From: Chromatiales bacterium
Lineage (GTDB): Bacteria > Pseudomonadota > Gammaproteobacteria > Chromatiales > Chromatiaceae
DNA: 64,000 nt
Reading direction: 5' to 3'
Assembly (NCBI GenBank): GCA_028280505.1
Contig: JANQLO010000085.1
Span: 62,001-126,000 of the forward strand
Under the pieces are notes generated by a model. The model had not been told where the DNA came from. It made no database searches and saw only the letters and a list, made by a program, of their open reading frames with translations. Positions 17,919 to 26,165 of the stretch are shown here, in pieces. Numbering within the stretch: position 1 is the stretch's first letter; each line of letters begins with the position of its first letter. The translations under genes were made by a program, and so were the position numbers.

Positions 17919-18836
17919 ATGAACAAACCCGAGCAAGTTCGTCATTTTCTCTCCCTCATGGATCTCGAACCGCAAGAGCTCCGTACGCTCGTCGACCGTG
18001 CGGTCGAACTCAAGCGGATGCACCATGCCGGCGCGGTCCACACCCCGTTGGCGAACAAGGTGCTGGCCATGATCTTCGCCAAGAGCTCGACCCGTACCCG
18101 CGTCTCGTTCGAGGCCGGGATGGCGCAGCTCGGCGGTTCATCGATGTTTCTGTCGCCGCGCGACACCCAACTCGGCCGCGGCGAACCCATCGAAGATACC
18201 GCACGCGTCATGTCGCGCATGGTCGACGGCGTCATGATCCGCACCTTCGATCATGTCGACATCGAAACCTTCGCCGCGCATTCGCAGGTGCCGGTGATCA
18301 ACGGGCTGACCGATCTCTGCCACCCCTGCCAGTTGCTGGCCGACATGCAGACCTATGTCGAGCATCGCGGCGACATCCGCGGCAAGACGGTGACCTGGGT
18401 CGGCGACGGCAACAATATGTGTCATTCCTATATCGGGGCGGCACGTCAATTCGACTTCAAGCTGAACATCGCCTGCCCCGAGGGTTTCGACCCCGATGCA
18501 GAAATCCTCGCCGGTGCGTCCGATCGTTGCGAAATCTCACGCGACCCGCGTGCCGCGGTCGAGAACGCCGACCTGGTGGTCACCGACACCTGGATCAGCA
18601 TGGGTCAGGAAGAGGAAAAGGCGCGTCGTGAGCAGGCCTTCGCCGGCTATATGGTCGATCGGGCAATGATGGATTTGGCCGCGTCTGACGCGCTGTTCCT
18701 GCACTGCCTACCCGCGTACCGCGGCAAGGAAGTCTCGGCCGAATTGCTGGACGCACCCGACAGCGTGGTCTGGGAAGAGGCGGAAAATCGTATGCATGCG
18801 CAAAAGGCGCTGCTCGAATTCCTTCTCGTCGGCTAG
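17919..18836 (+). CDS. argF: Ornithine carbamoyltransferase
   Basis: A 305-residue anabolic enzyme that joins ornithine and carbamoyl phosphate to give citrulline. The carbamoyl-phosphate site [13 protein letters not shown] is near residue 48, and the ornithine side has [11 protein letters not shown] near residue 130 and the [14 protein letters not shown] block containing the catalytic Cys. Length and motif order are normal. It follows argD by 25 bp and is followed after 21 bp by an ABC ATPase gene, so all three may be on one transcript. Confidence 0.97.
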   Translation: MNKPEQVRHFLSLMDLEPQELRTLVDRAVELKRMHHAGAVHTPLANKVLAMIFAKSSTRTRVSFEAGMAQLGGSSMFLSPRDTQLGRGEPIEDTARVMSRMVDGVMIRTFDHVDIETFAAHSQVPVINGLTDLCHPCQLLADMQTYVEHRGDIRGKTVTWVGDGNNMCHSYIGAARQFDFKLNIACPEGFDPDAEILAGASDRCEISRDPRAAVENADLVVTDTWISMGQEEEKARREQAFAGYMVDRAMMDLAASDALFLHCLPAYRGKEVSAELLDAPDSVVWEEAENRMHAQKALLEFLLVG

Positions 18837-18857
18837 CCCCCAACAGGCGGAGCCGTT

Positions 18858-19898
18858 ATGCCGCTTCTCAAAGTCGAAAACATCAGCGCCGGTTACAACG
18901 GCAAGAATGTGGTCGAGGATCTGTCCTTTCACGTCAACCGCGGTGAAATCGTCAGTCTGCTCGGTCCCAGCGGCTGCGGCAAGACCACGGCCCTGCGCGC
19001 GATCGCCGGTTTCGAACCGATCGGTGCCGGCGACATCCTGATCTCACAAAGGCCCGTGTCGACACCCGGTATGACGATGCCGCCCGAAAAGCGATCGATC
19101 GGCATGGTGTTTCAGGACTATGCCCTGTTTCCGCATCTGACCATCAAGGAAAACATTGCCTTCGGCCTCAAGAAAATGCCGGCGGTCGATCGTAGCGTGC
19201 AGGTGCGCCACCTACTGGAGGCAACCGGTCTGGACGGCATGGAAGATCGCTATCCGCACGAACTCTCCGGCGGTCAACAGCAACGGGTCGCCCTGGCCCG
19301 TGCGCTGGCACCACGACCGACGCTGTTGTTGATGGACGAACCCTTCTCGAACCTCGACATCGAACTGCGCGAACGTCTCAGCGTCGAGGTACGCGATTTG
19401 CTCAAGTCCGAGGGCATCAGCGGTATCCTGGTCACCCACGATCAGCACGAGGCCTTCGCGGTATCGGACAAGGTCGGTGTGATGTTCCAGGGACATATCC
19501 GACAGTGGGACACGCCCTACAATCTGTATCACGAGCCGACCGACCGTTTCGTCGCCGACTTCATCGGCCAGGGCCGTTTCATCGCCGGGGTCGTTCTCAC
19601 CCCCGAGACCTTCGAGACCGAACTCGGCGTATTGCGCGGCAACCGCTCCTGCACCGAATCGCTCGGCAGTCGGGTCGAGGTACTCATTCGTCCCGATGAC
19701 CTGGTACCGGACGAACAGGGCGACATCGAGGCCGTGGTGAAAGACAAGGCATTCAAAGGCGCCGAGATTCTCTACACCCTGGAACTGCCCACCGGGACAC
19801 GCTTACTATCGCTGTTCCCGAGCCACTACGACCACCATTTAGGTGATACGGTTCGCGTCCGTCTGGACACCGAGCATTTAATCTGCTTTCCCGGCTGA
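18858..19898 (+). CDS. ABC transporter ATP-binding protein with TOBE domain (iron/polyamine-type importer ATPase)
   Basis: A 346-residue ATPase with Walker A GPSGCGKTT, Q-loop VFQDYALFPHLT, signature LSGGQQQRVALARAL, Walker B LLLMDEPFSNLD and H-loop LVTHDQHEAFA, followed by a C-terminal TOBE-like domain from about residue 240 (IRPDDLVPDEQG). The layout resembles FbpC/PotA-type importer ATPases. No permease or binding protein is adjacent, so the transported substrate is unknown. It starts 21 bp after argF. The stop codon (19896-19898) is followed within one base by the left terminus of repeat copy A, which therefore did not disrupt the gene. Confidence 0.88.
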   Translation: MPLLKVENISAGYNGKNVVEDLSFHVNRGEIVSLLGPSGCGKTTALRAIAGFEPIGAGDILISQRPVSTPGMTMPPEKRSIGMVFQDYALFPHLTIKENIAFGLKKMPAVDRSVQVRHLLEATGLDGMEDRYPHELSGGQQQRVALARALAPRPTLLLMDEPFSNLDIELRERLSVEVRDLLKSEGISGILVTHDQHEAFAVSDKVGVMFQGHIRQWDTPYNLYHEPTDRFVADFIGQGRFIAGVVLTPETFETELGVLRGNRSCTESLGSRVEVLIRPDDLVPDEQGDIEAVVKDKAFKGAEILYTLELPTGTRLLSLFPSHYDHHLGDTVRVRLDTEHLICFPG

Positions 19899-19899
19899 A

Positions 19900-20194
19900 C
19901 CCGTATATTGCACGAAGACGGAACTGTAATGACCGACAAAGCCTTGCCCATCAGTCACTCGCGCAATCACCCGCCACCGGTGAGGCGGGTACATCTTGTC
20001 CCATTCGGTTTTGTGGAAGACGTCGCGTCGCGTCTCGACCGGCGATGCGCAAGAAAGCGCAAGTGTCGCGGGAGACAGGATGCCGAGAGCGACGCCCTCA
20101 CGATCCATTACATCAGCTGTGCCTCTTCGGGTGATCGACCGACCTGCTCGGCCGGTTCTCCCACAAAATCCAGATCCTTCATGCAATATGCAGG
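19900..20194 (+). mobile_element. MITE-like element, copy A
   Basis: A 295-bp element with imperfect terminal inverted repeats. The left end CCCGTATATTGCACGAAG matches the inverted right end CCTGCATATTGCATGAAGG at 15 of 19 positions. It shares long near-identical blocks with copy B at 24639-25005, for example TCGGTTTTGTGGAAG and GGTTCTCCCACAAAATCC. It carries no transposase; a 96-codon frame inside parallels one in copy B but looks like shared non-coding sequence. The flanks are TGAA and TTAA, without a perfect target duplication. The termini are reminiscent of IS1380-type ends, which I cannot confirm. Confidence 0.8.
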
Positions 20195-20222
20195 TTAACC
20201 GCAGTACTACGGAATCGATTCA

Positions 20223-20888
20223 GTGAAAACAATCATTACGCTCGCCCTCATCCTTTTCAGTGCCTCATCGGCGGCCCAGACGGCCTACGTCACCGATGAA
20301 CTCAGAATCACGCTGCGCAGCGGCGAAAGCGCGACCCATCGCATCCTGCGTATGTTGCCGACCGGTCAACGCCTGACCGTGTTGTCGAGCAATGCGACCA
20401 CAGGCTACAGCAAGGTACGTACCGCAGCCGGGCAGGAAGGCTATGTACTCACCCGCCAGCTGGTCGATCGACCGGTGGCGCGCGACCGACTGGCCGCGGC
20501 CGAAGCCGAGGTGCAGGCGCTCAAGGCGGCGCCGGGCGAACTCAGCAGCCGACTGTCGAAGCTGCGTGACGAACACCAGGCATTGCGCTCGGAACACGAG
20601 GAACTCAAGCGCGCCAAGACCCAGGTGGACCAGGAGTTCGCCGCGCTACAGCGGACCGCGAGCAATGCCGTACGCATCGCGAACGAGCGTAACGAACTGC
20701 GCAAGCAGGTCGCGAACATGACCCGCGAGGTCGAAGACATCAAGCAACAAAATCGCGAACTCGAAAACAAAACCGCACAGAACTGGTTCTTGATCGGGGC
20801 CGGCGTCGTCGTGGGTGGGATAATACTGGGTTTGATCCTGCCGCACCTGAGGGTGCGACGGCGTAAGAGCTCCTGGGGTTCACTCTAA
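20223..20888 (+). CDS. YgiM-like SH3 domain protein with coiled coil and C-terminal membrane anchor (TIGR04211-type)
   Basis: A 221-residue periplasmic protein of unknown function common in gammaproteobacteria. A signal peptide (IITLALILFSASSAAQ) precedes a bacterial SH3 domain (about residues 22-80, with LRSGESATHRILRMLPTG and GYSKVRTAAGQEGYVL). A long coiled coil follows (about 88-188, rich in Leu, Glu, Arg), then one transmembrane segment WFLIGAGVVVGGIILGLIL and a basic tail. The start is GTG at 20223, only 28 bp from the end of repeat copy A, so the native upstream region has probably been displaced by the element. Confidence 0.88.
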   Translation: MKTIITLALILFSASSAAQTAYVTDELRITLRSGESATHRILRMLPTGQRLTVLSSNATTGYSKVRTAAGQEGYVLTRQLVDRPVARDRLAAAEAEVQALKAAPGELSSRLSKLRDEHQALRSEHEELKRAKTQVDQEFAALQRTASNAVRIANERNELRKQVANMTREVEDIKQQNRELENKTAQNWFLIGAGVVVGGIILGLILPHLRVRRRKSSWGSL

Positions 20889-20963
20889 CCCGGTCCCATG
20901 ACGGGACACCAAGGCCGCTGCCGGTGGTGCCCGCACGCCTCCACCGGCAGGACCGACCGGGTG

Positions 20964-21260
20964 CTACACGCCCGGGAACTCCGCCATGCGGCTCATCTGC
21001 TCTTCGTTGATACCCAGCCGCCGATCCGGTTCGGTATCGAGAATCTGCTGACGCGTAATACGGCCGCTGAACACCTGGGGCCGGCGATTCTCATTGAGCT
21101 TGGACCAGTCGTAGACCGTGGCCACGCGATTGGCGGGGCCGCAGACGACGCATTGCGGTGACGGGATTGCGGGAGCGGCGATGCTTTCCGCCGGCATCGC
21201 GGGATTCACGCTCCCAGTAAACAAACCGATGTATAGGGCTCCTATGATCGAGTTTGCCAT
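20964..21260 (-). CDS. Small predicted exported protein, unrecognised
   Basis: I do not recognise this 98-residue protein. It is supported by a strong ribosome binding site (GGAGGAAG seven bases before the ATG at 21260) and an N-terminal hydrophobic stretch, ANSIIGALYIGLFTGSVNPAMPAES, that looks like a signal peptide or anchor. The mature part has a CVVC pair and ends in a polar region (RRPQVFSGRITRQQIL...MAEFPGV). It stands alone between the SH3 gene (convergent) and ilvD. The CxxC pair could bind a metal or form a disulfide; function is unknown. Confidence 0.6.
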   Translation of the reverse strand: MANSIIGALYIGLFTGSVNPAMPAESIAAPAIPSPQCVVCGPANRVATVYDWSKLNENRRPQVFSGRITRQQILDTEPDRRLGINEEQMSRMAEFPGV

Positions 21261-21524
21261 GGTTGCTTCCTCCGGTGTTCGGGAGCGGCCTGCCGACGAC
21301 ATGCTCTGCGGTGTCACACCCGGGTTGAAACAGCTTTCACCTCAAACATTAGTCATCTTTAGAAGGGTCATTGGTGGTCGTCAGCCAAGCCGTGACGACC
21401 CACGCTCGGGTTCTGTGGGAGGCCTCACAAACCCTTATGGGATTAGGGTTTTAAGTCCCGAACGAGGCATTCGGGCAGCCCCAAAACGGGCCATGTTCGA
21501 AACACAAAAACGCACGGGGGAATC

Positions 21525-21544
21525 GCGCCGGCACAGGCCGGCGC
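21525..21544 (-). terminator. GC-rich hairpin after ilvD
   Basis: GCGCCGGC (21525-21532) and GCCGGCGC (21537-21544) form a perfect 8-bp stem with an ACAG loop, 10 bp beyond the ilvD stop. There is no T tract on the minus strand, so it may only stabilise the 3' end. Confidence 0.5.
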
Positions 21545-21554
21545 GGACCGAGTC

Positions 21555-23459
21555 TTATTCTTCGATTTGCGAGATATCGCGCACCGCCCCACGTGCCGCC
21601 GACGTGGTCATCGCCGCATAGGCACGCAATGCCTGAGAGACCTCGCGCTGACGATTCACCGGCTTCCACGCACGATCACCGCGGGCCTTCATCGCCAGTC
21701 GGCGTTCGGTCAATGCCTCGTCGCTCACGACAACGCGAATCGAGCGATTGGGAATGTCGATCTCAATGATGTCGCCTTCCTCGACCAGGCCGATGTTGCC
21801 GCCCTCGGCGGCCTCCGGTGAACAATGCCCGATCGACAAGCCCGAGGTGCCGCCGGAGAAGCGGCCATCGGTCACCAGCGCACAGGCCTTGCCCAGCCCC
21901 TTGGACTTCAGATAGCTGGTCGGATACAGCATCTCCTGCATACCCGGCCCACCCTTCGGCCCCTCGTAGCGGATGAGCACGACATCGCCTTCGTTGATCT
22001 CGTCGCCGAGAATGGCTTCGACCGCAGCATCCTGGCTTTCGAAGATACGCGCCGGTCCGACGAAGCCACGCAAGGTCGATGTCGGCACACTGGTGGTGTA
22101 ACGCAGTTGCTCGGCATCGAACATGCTCATGTCGACACCGGCGGTTTTCACGATACAACCGTCCTGGGCGATGTTGCCGTACAACACGGCCAAACCGCCA
22201 TCCTTCGAATAGGCATGTTCGATGTCGCGTATGCAGCCGTTTTCGCGATCGAGATCCAATTCGGGCCATTGGCTGTCCTGACTGAACGCCACCTGAGTGG
22301 GGATACCGCCGGGGCCGGCCAGATAACGCAAACGGGCCTCGCTCTCTTCATTGCGAATCACGTCCCAGGCATCGATCGCCTCACCCATGTTCGGGCTGTG
22401 TACCGTATGGCACTCACGGTGAATCAAACCGCCACGGTCGAGTTCCGCGAGAATGCCGATGACACCGCCGGCACGGTGCACGTCTTCCATGTGGTACTCA
22501 TTGGTCGCCGGCGCGACCTTGCACAGATTCGGTACCTTGCGGCTCATGCGATCGATGTCGGCCATTTTGAAATCGACCCCGGCCTCGTGTGCCGCGGCCA
22601 ACAGGTGCAACACCGTGTTGGTCGAGCCGCCCATGGCGATGTCCAGCGCGATGGCGTTTTCAAAGGCCTCGAAGGTCGCGATACTGCGCGGCAGCACGCC
22701 GGCGTCGTCCTGTTCGTAATAGCGCTTGGCGATCTCGACCACCAGACGGCCGGCTTCGAGGAACAGATTCTTACGTTCGGCATGGGTCGCCAACAACGAG
22801 CCGTTGCCCGGCAGCGACATGCCCAGAGCCTCGGTCAGACAGTTCATCGAGTTCGCGGTGAACATGCCGGAGCATGAACCGCAGGTCGGACAGGCCGAGC
22901 GCTCGATCGACGCCACATCGTCATCGGTCTCGTTCGGATCGGCGGCCACCACCATGGCATCGACCAGATCGAGCTTGACCTCGCCCTTGTTCGCCAAGCT
23001 CACCTTGCCGGCCTCCATCGGACCGCCGGAGACGAACACCGTCGGGATGTTCAAACGCATCGCCGCATTGAGCATGCCCGGGGTGATCTTGTCGCAGTTC
23101 GAAATACAAACCAGCGCATCGGCACAATGCGCATTCACCATGTATTCCACGCTGTCGGCGATCAAATCGCGCGACGGCAAGGAATACAGCATGCCGCCAT
23201 GCCCCATGGCGATACCGTCGTCGACCGCGATGGTGTTGAACTCCTTGGCCACGCCACCGGCCTTTTCGATCTCGCGCGCGACCAGCTGTCCCAGGTCCTT
23301 CAGGTGCACATGGCCGGGCACGAACTGCGTGAAAGAATTCGCGACCGCGATAATGGGCTTGTCGAAATCGCCGTCCTTCATCCCGGTGGCGCGCCAGAGC
23401 GCCCGGGCGCCGGCCATATTGCGACCGTGTGTGGTGGTGCGTGAGCGATACTGAGGCAT
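21555..23459 (-). CDS. ilvD: Dihydroxy-acid dehydratase
   Basis: An iron-sulfur enzyme of 634 residues making 2-oxo acids in isoleucine, valine and pantothenate synthesis. Cluster-binding cysteines are in [13 protein letters not shown] near residue 122 and [18 protein letters not shown] near 195. The Mg-binding [12 protein letters not shown] lies near residue 78 and the C-terminal [19 protein letters not shown] is typical. The start at 23459 ([15 protein letters not shown]) has GGGAGAA upstream and matches the family N-terminus. The longer open frame to 23555 is not needed. Divergent from the tetR gene. Confidence 0.98.
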   Translation of the reverse strand: MPQYRSRTTTHGRNMAGARALWRATGMKDGDFDKPIIAVANSFTQFVPGHVHLKDLGQLVAREIEKAGGVAKEFNTIAVDDGIAMGHGGMLYSLPSRDLIADSVEYMVNAHCADALVCISNCDKITPGMLNAAMRLNIPTVFVSGGPMEAGKVSLANKGEVKLDLVDAMVVAADPNETDDDVASIERSACPTCGSCSGMFTANSMNCLTEALGMSLPGNGSLLATHAERKNLFLEAGRLVVEIAKRYYEQDDAGVLPRSIATFEAFENAIALDIAMGGSTNTVLHLLAAAHEAGVDFKMADIDRMSRKVPNLCKVAPATNEYHMEDVHRAGGVIGILAELDRGGLIHRECHTVHSPNMGEAIDAWDVIRNEESEARLRYLAGPGGIPTQVAFSQDSQWPELDLDRENGCIRDIEHAYSKDGGLAVLYGNIAQDGCIVKTAGVDMSMFDAEQLRYTTSVPTSTLRGFVGPARIFESQDAAVEAILGDEINEGDVVLIRYEGPKGGPGMQEMLYPTSYLKSKGLGKACALVTDGRFSGGTSGLSIGHCSPEAAEGGNIGLVEEGDIIEIDIPNRSIRVVVSDEALTERRLAMKARGDRAWKPVNRQREVSQALRAYAAMTTSAARGAVRDISQIEE

Positions 23460-23532
23460 CGTGTTCTCCCGGCCTGGCTCGATAAGTAGCCGGATATTAT
23501 CGCCGTTCGCTTGCAGTGAAGAAACCGCCATT

Positions 23533-23573
23533 CGCGTACGGTTTGGTACGCGCATCTGGTTTACAGCTATACT
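23533..23573 (+). promoter_or_regulatory. Candidate TetR operator and promoter before the tetR-DUF427 pair
   Basis: A perfect inverted repeat CGCGTAC-N6-GTACGCG occupies 23533-23552, and a TATACT -10-like hexamer lies at 23568-23573. The dyad would cover the -35 region, the usual position for autorepression by a TetR protein. It lies between the divergent ilvD and tetR genes. Binding is inference. Confidence 0.5.
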
Positions 23574-23624
23574 AGTTTCGAAAGATTATTCATTCGTACG
23601 TCCGTCTGATTCAAACAATTCGGG

Positions 23625-24215
23625 ATGCCGAAAAAAAGCGAACGCACACGACAACGGATCGTCGAGGCGGCCAACCGCCTCTTCTATCACAAGGGTTACA
23701 ACCGGACTTCGTTCAGCGACGTGGTCCAGGCCGCCAGCGTGCCGCGCGGCAACATCTATTACTACTTCAAGACCAAGGACGAAATCCTCGAGGCCGCGAT
23801 CGCCTACCGCACCGAGCGCATCAGCCAGATGCTGGAAAACTGGAATGGCGACTACCGCACCCCGATTGAACGCCTGCATCGTTTTCTCGATATCCTGACC
23901 AACAGCGCCGATTCGATCATGCGCTATGGCTGCCCCATGGGCACCCTCAATACCGAATTGGGCAAAGACCAGGATGCGCTGCAGGAACAGGCCGAGAACC
24001 TGTTCAAAGTGTTCGAAGCCTGGCTGTCGGATCAATTCGCCGAACTCGGCTATGCCGGCCGCGCGCACGAACTGGCACAGCGTTTGATGTCGCATGGCCA
24101 GGGCATCAGCGTGATGGCGCATGTACACAACGATCCGGCTTTTCTGAACCGTGAAAAGGCACAGTTGGGTCTTTGGCTCGATCGCCTGGCCGACGGCAAC
24201 GACGATTGCGCCTGA
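23625..24215 (+). CDS. TetR/AcrR family transcriptional regulator
   Basis: A 196-residue repressor-type regulator. The N-terminal helix-turn-helix domain (residues 5-55) reads RTRQRIVEAANRLFYHKGYNRTSFSDVVQAASVPRG (in two blocks) followed by NIYYYFKTKDEIL. The C-terminal half is a ligand-binding bundle with a CPMGTLNTELG segment common in TetR proteins of the YxaF/LmrA kind. It is followed 31 bp later by a DUF427 gene, a frequent pairing in proteobacteria. A palindrome upstream is a candidate operator for both. Confidence 0.92.
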   Translation: MPKKSERTRQRIVEAANRLFYHKGYNRTSFSDVVQAASVPRGNIYYYFKTKDEILEAAIAYRTERISQMLENWNGDYRTPIERLHRFLDILTNSADSIMRYGCPMGTLNTELGKDQDALQEQAENLFKVFEAWLSDQFAELGYAGRAHELAQRLMSHGQGISVMAHVHNDPAFLNREKAQLGLWLDRLADGNDDCA

Positions 24216-24246
24216 CGGGCATCCATCGATTTCTCAAGGACATACC

Positions 24247-24531
24247 ATGAAAGCCATCTGGAAAGAGCGCGTCATCGCCGACTCGGACGACACCGTGATC
24301 GTCGAGGGCAATCACTATTTTCCGCTCGACTCGGTCGACCGCTCGCTGCTGATCGACAGCACGACGACCTCGGTCTGCCCGTGGAAGGGCACCGCGAACT
24401 ATTACTCGCTGCAGGTCGATGGCGAAACCAATCCTGACGCCGTCTGGTACTACGCGGAACCCAAACCGGCGGCGGCCGAAATCAAGGGCCGTGTCGCCTT
24501 CTGGCGCGGCGTCGACATTCGGGACGACTGA
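24247..24531 (+). CDS. DUF427 domain protein
   Basis: A 94-residue protein of the DUF427 family, a small beta-rich fold of unknown function that occurs alone or fused to other domains. Signature segments are the N-terminal KAIWKERVIADSDDTVIVEGNHYFP (two parts), then TSVCPWKGTANYYSL and the C-terminal AEIKGRVAFWRGVDI. The ATG at 24247 was chosen over the longer frame because AAGGA lies seven bases upstream and the fold starts there. It follows the TetR gene and is likely controlled by it. Confidence 0.9.
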   Translation: MKAIWKERVIADSDDTVIVEGNHYFPLDSVDRSLLIDSTTTSVCPWKGTANYYSLQVDGETNPDAVWYYAEPKPAAAEIKGRVAFWRGVDIRDD

Positions 24532-24638
24532 TACGCCCCGCATGCGGGCATGCACAGGGCGGGGTCGCCGCCCCATAAACCGGCCTGCCGGAAATCGTGC
24601 CGATGTCTGGACGGCTGCGCCGGGCTAGTCCAACCTAA

Positions 24639-25005
24639 CCCGCATATTGCACGAAGGCGGAGCCGGCATGATCGAAAAAACCTGGGTTATCAGACAATCG
24701 CATATCGATTTGCTCTCGATGGCGCGGATACCCTTTGTCCTATTCGGTTTTGTGGAAGGGCCGGCGTCGCATCTCGACCGACGATGTGCAGGGATGCGCA
24801 AGTGTCGCGAGAGACAGGACGCCGGGAGCGATACCCCCTCGAGCCATAGCAACGGCTATGCCTCTTCGGGCGATCACCCGACCTGCTTAGCCGGTTCTCC
24901 CACAAAATCCCACGAAACCGCCGGGAGCGGTTTCGAACAGCCGACAGGCTGGCCCGAAGGGCGAAAGGCAGGATGCCTGAAGTCATCCTTCGTGCAATAG
25001 GCGGG
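24639..25005 (+). mobile_element. MITE-like element, copy B
   Basis: A 367-bp element with terminal inverted repeats CCCGCATATTGCACGAAGG (left) and, inverted, CCCGCCTATTGCACGAAGG (right), matching at 18 of 19 positions. It aligns with copy A over most of its length. It differs by about 72 extra bp near the right end (24911-24986), which include a perfect hairpin CGAAACCGC-N5-GCGGTTTCG (24913-24935). The flanks are CTAA and CTAG. The right end lies 8 bp before the argE start codon, so it supplies that gene's leader. No transposase is encoded. Confidence 0.82.
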
Positions 25006-25013
25006 CTAGTCAT

Positions 25014-26162
25014 ATGTCTTCCCCAAAACTCGACGAAATGATGCAGCGCCTGATCGGCTCGCCATCGGTCAGCAGCGTCAGCCCGCAATGGGATCAATCG
25101 AACGCCCAGGTCATCGATCATCTTGCCGATTGGTGCAGCGACGCCGGCTTCGCGATCGAGCGCCTGCCGGTGCCCGGGCATCCCGGCAAATTCAACCTCG
25201 TCGCCACTGCCGGCACCGGCCCGGACGGGCTGGTGCTTTCCGGCCATACCGATACCGTACCCTATGACGATACGCGCTGGCGGTCCGATCCGTTCACGCT
25301 GACCGAGCGCGATCAACGCTGGTACGGCCTGGGCACTTGCGACATGAAAGGCTTTTTCGCCGTGGTGCTCGACGCCATTCGCGACATCGACCTCACCCGT
25401 CTGCGCCATCCGCTGATCCTGATCGCGACCGCCGACGAAGAGAGCAATATGTGCGGCGCCCGCACATTGGTCGACACCCATCGCCGGCTCGGACGCTACG
25501 CGGTGATCGGCGAACCGACCGGGCTAAAGCCGATACGCCTGCACAAAGGCATCACGATGGAGTCCATCCGGGTGACCGGTCGCGCCGGTCACTCCAGCGA
25601 TCCGTCACTGGGCGCCAACGCCTTGGAGGGCATGCACCGGGTGATCGCCGAACTCGTGGCCTGGCGCACCGAGATTCAAAACAGATACCGCAATCCCCTG
25701 TTCAAGGTCGAGGTACCGACACTCAATCTCGGGCACATACACGGCGGCGACAATCCCAACCGCATCTGCGCATCATGCGAACTGCATTTCGACATTCGTC
25801 CGCTGCCGGGCATGCATCTCGACGAGCTGCGCAATGAAATCGACCGACGGCTCGGCACACTTGCCGAGGACACCGGGCTGCAAATGGAGAGAATCGCCAT
25901 GTTCGAAGGTGTGCCGGCGATGGAGACCCCCGCCCAGTCAACCATCGTGCAAGCCACCGAAAGCCTCACCGGCCATACCGCCGGCGCGGTCGCCTTCGCT
26001 ACCGAAGGACCCTACTTCAACGACATGGGTCTGGAAACCGTGATCCTCGGCCCGGGCAATATCGATCAGGCCCATCAACCGGACGAGTACCTGGCACTCT
26101 CACAGATCGAGCCGGCCAAGCGTATCGTGCGCACGCTGGTGGAACGCTTCTGTCTGGCGTGA
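25014..26162 (+). CDS. argE: Acetylornithine deacetylase
   Basis: A zinc-dependent M20-family hydrolase of 382 residues that releases ornithine from N-acetylornithine, completing the linear arginine route with argA. Metal and catalytic motifs are LSGHTDTVP near residue 78, GTCDMKGFFA near 107, ATADEESNMCG near 138 (general base Glu) and a C-terminal GPGNIDQAHQPDEY with the last His ligand. The ATG is 8 bp from the right end of repeat copy B; GGCGGG in the element terminus is the only Shine-Dalgarno-like sequence. dinB follows after 3 bp. Confidence 0.95.
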   Translation: MSSPKLDEMMQRLIGSPSVSSVSPQWDQSNAQVIDHLADWCSDAGFAIERLPVPGHPGKFNLVATAGTGPDGLVLSGHTDTVPYDDTRWRSDPFTLTERDQRWYGLGTCDMKGFFAVVLDAIRDIDLTRLRHPLILIATADEESNMCGARTLVDTHRRLGRYAVIGEPTGLKPIRLHKGITMESIRVTGRAGHSSDPSLGANALEGMHRVIAELVAWRTEIQNRYRNPLFKVEVPTLNLGHIHGGDNPNRICASCELHFDIRPLPGMHLDELRNEIDRRLGTLAEDTGLQMERIAMFEGVPAMETPAQSTIVQATESLTGHTAGAVAFATEGPYFNDMGLETVILGPGNIDQAHQPDEYLALSQIEPAKRIVRTLVERFCLA

Positions 26163-26165
26163 TTC

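Noticed and set aside
19908-20198. Parallel 96- and 117-codon frames in the two MITE-like copies (19908-20198 and 24647-25000)
   Set aside because: They are similar only because the DNA copies are similar. They have Arg/Ser-rich, unrecognised sequence, differ in the tail through a DNA insertion, and have no independent signs of translation.
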